From: CAUUFM01 sp041844335
GTDB lineage: Bacteria > Bacillota > Clostridia > Lachnospirales > Lachnospiraceae
Assembly: GCA_041844335.1 (NCBI GenBank)
Contig: JBGZAX010000070.1
Location: 1-17,342 of the forward strand
Reading direction: 5' to 3'
DNA length: 17,342 nucleotides
The notes under the pieces were generated by a model that saw only the letters and a list, made by a program, of their open reading frames with translations, made no database searches and had not been told where the DNA came from. The first letter of the stretch is position 1. Each line of letters starts with the position of its first letter. Position numbers and translations under genes: made by a program. This document shows, in pieces, positions 17,271-17,342 of the stretch.

Positions 17271-17342
17271 GGTCATGCCCTCGACCTATTAGTTGTGGGT
17301 AGCTACATATGTTACCATACTTCCACCCCCACCCTATCTACC
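17271..17342 (-). rRNA. rrl: 23S ribosomal RNA, 3' end only
   Basis: Read on the minus strand, the last 72 nt of the window begin GGTAGATAGGGTGGGGGTGG and end CTAATAGGTCGAGGGCATGA followed by CC. This is the conserved 3' terminus of bacterial 23S rRNA, including the last hairpin and the closing strand (GGGCATGACC) that pairs with the 5' end of the molecule. The gene continues beyond the right edge of the window. The mature end is placed at about 17271 by similarity to other Firmicutes and could be off by a few bases. No 5S rRNA follows in the transcribed direction before the terminator. Confidence 0.9.

Overview
The window is AT-rich bacterial chromosome from a low-GC Firmicute, most likely an anaerobic Clostridia/Lachnospiraceae-type organism. 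The grounds are strong AAGGAGG ribosome-binding sites, some TTG and GTG starts, a SleB-type cell-wall hydrolase with a choline-binding-like repeat, and the family types present. The genus cannot be fixed from this sequence alone. Most of the content is core housekeeping. I see no phage, transposon, CRISPR array or obvious defence island.

Layout. Plus strand, 1-5563: a secreted SleB-like cell-wall hydrolase whose signal peptide is separated from the rest by a -1 frameshift (1-815); rnhA; tyrS; eno, followed by a strong terminator; and two tandem MgtC/SapB-family membrane proteins. A shared terminator hairpin (5563-5601) separates these from a long minus-strand block, 15653-5633. In transcription order that block holds a large secreted surface protein, pth, mfd, a small alarmone synthetase, a DusB-like tRNA-dihydrouridine synthase and a Na/Pi cotransporter with a PhoU-like tail. 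A cyclophilin (plus) follows, divergent from the surface protein. Then come a small two-helix membrane protein (minus) and the last 72 nt of a 23S rRNA gene (minus), which runs off the right edge and is followed by a terminator with no 5S rRNA in between.

How the genes work together. pth and mfd overlap by 4 nt (GTGA) and form the common pth-mfd pair (recycling of peptidyl-tRNA; transcription-coupled repair). The alarmone synthetase and dus overlap by 1 nt (TAATG), and the phosphate transporter follows 28 nt later, so these three look co-transcribed. That transcription unit converges on the MgtC pair across a shared terminator. MgtC proteins in enterobacteria are linked to Mg2+ limitation and phosphate homeostasis, so the 4.1-9.1 kb segment brings together genes plausibly tied to magnesium, phosphate and (p)ppGpp balance. 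This is an inference from gene order and not a demonstrated system.

Starts were revised where the ribosome-binding site decided the matter: tyrS at 1360, mgtC-like 1 at 4120, mgtC-like 2 at GTG 4856, pth at 13274 and the cyclophilin at 15975. The points most worth a second look are the frameshifted hydrolase, the 23S end without a 5S, the Mg/Pi/alarmone cluster, the long leader of the surface protein, a perfect 16-bp hairpin with no U-tract, an orphan Shine-Dalgarno sequence before the alarmone synthetase, and a 20-bp tandem repeat.
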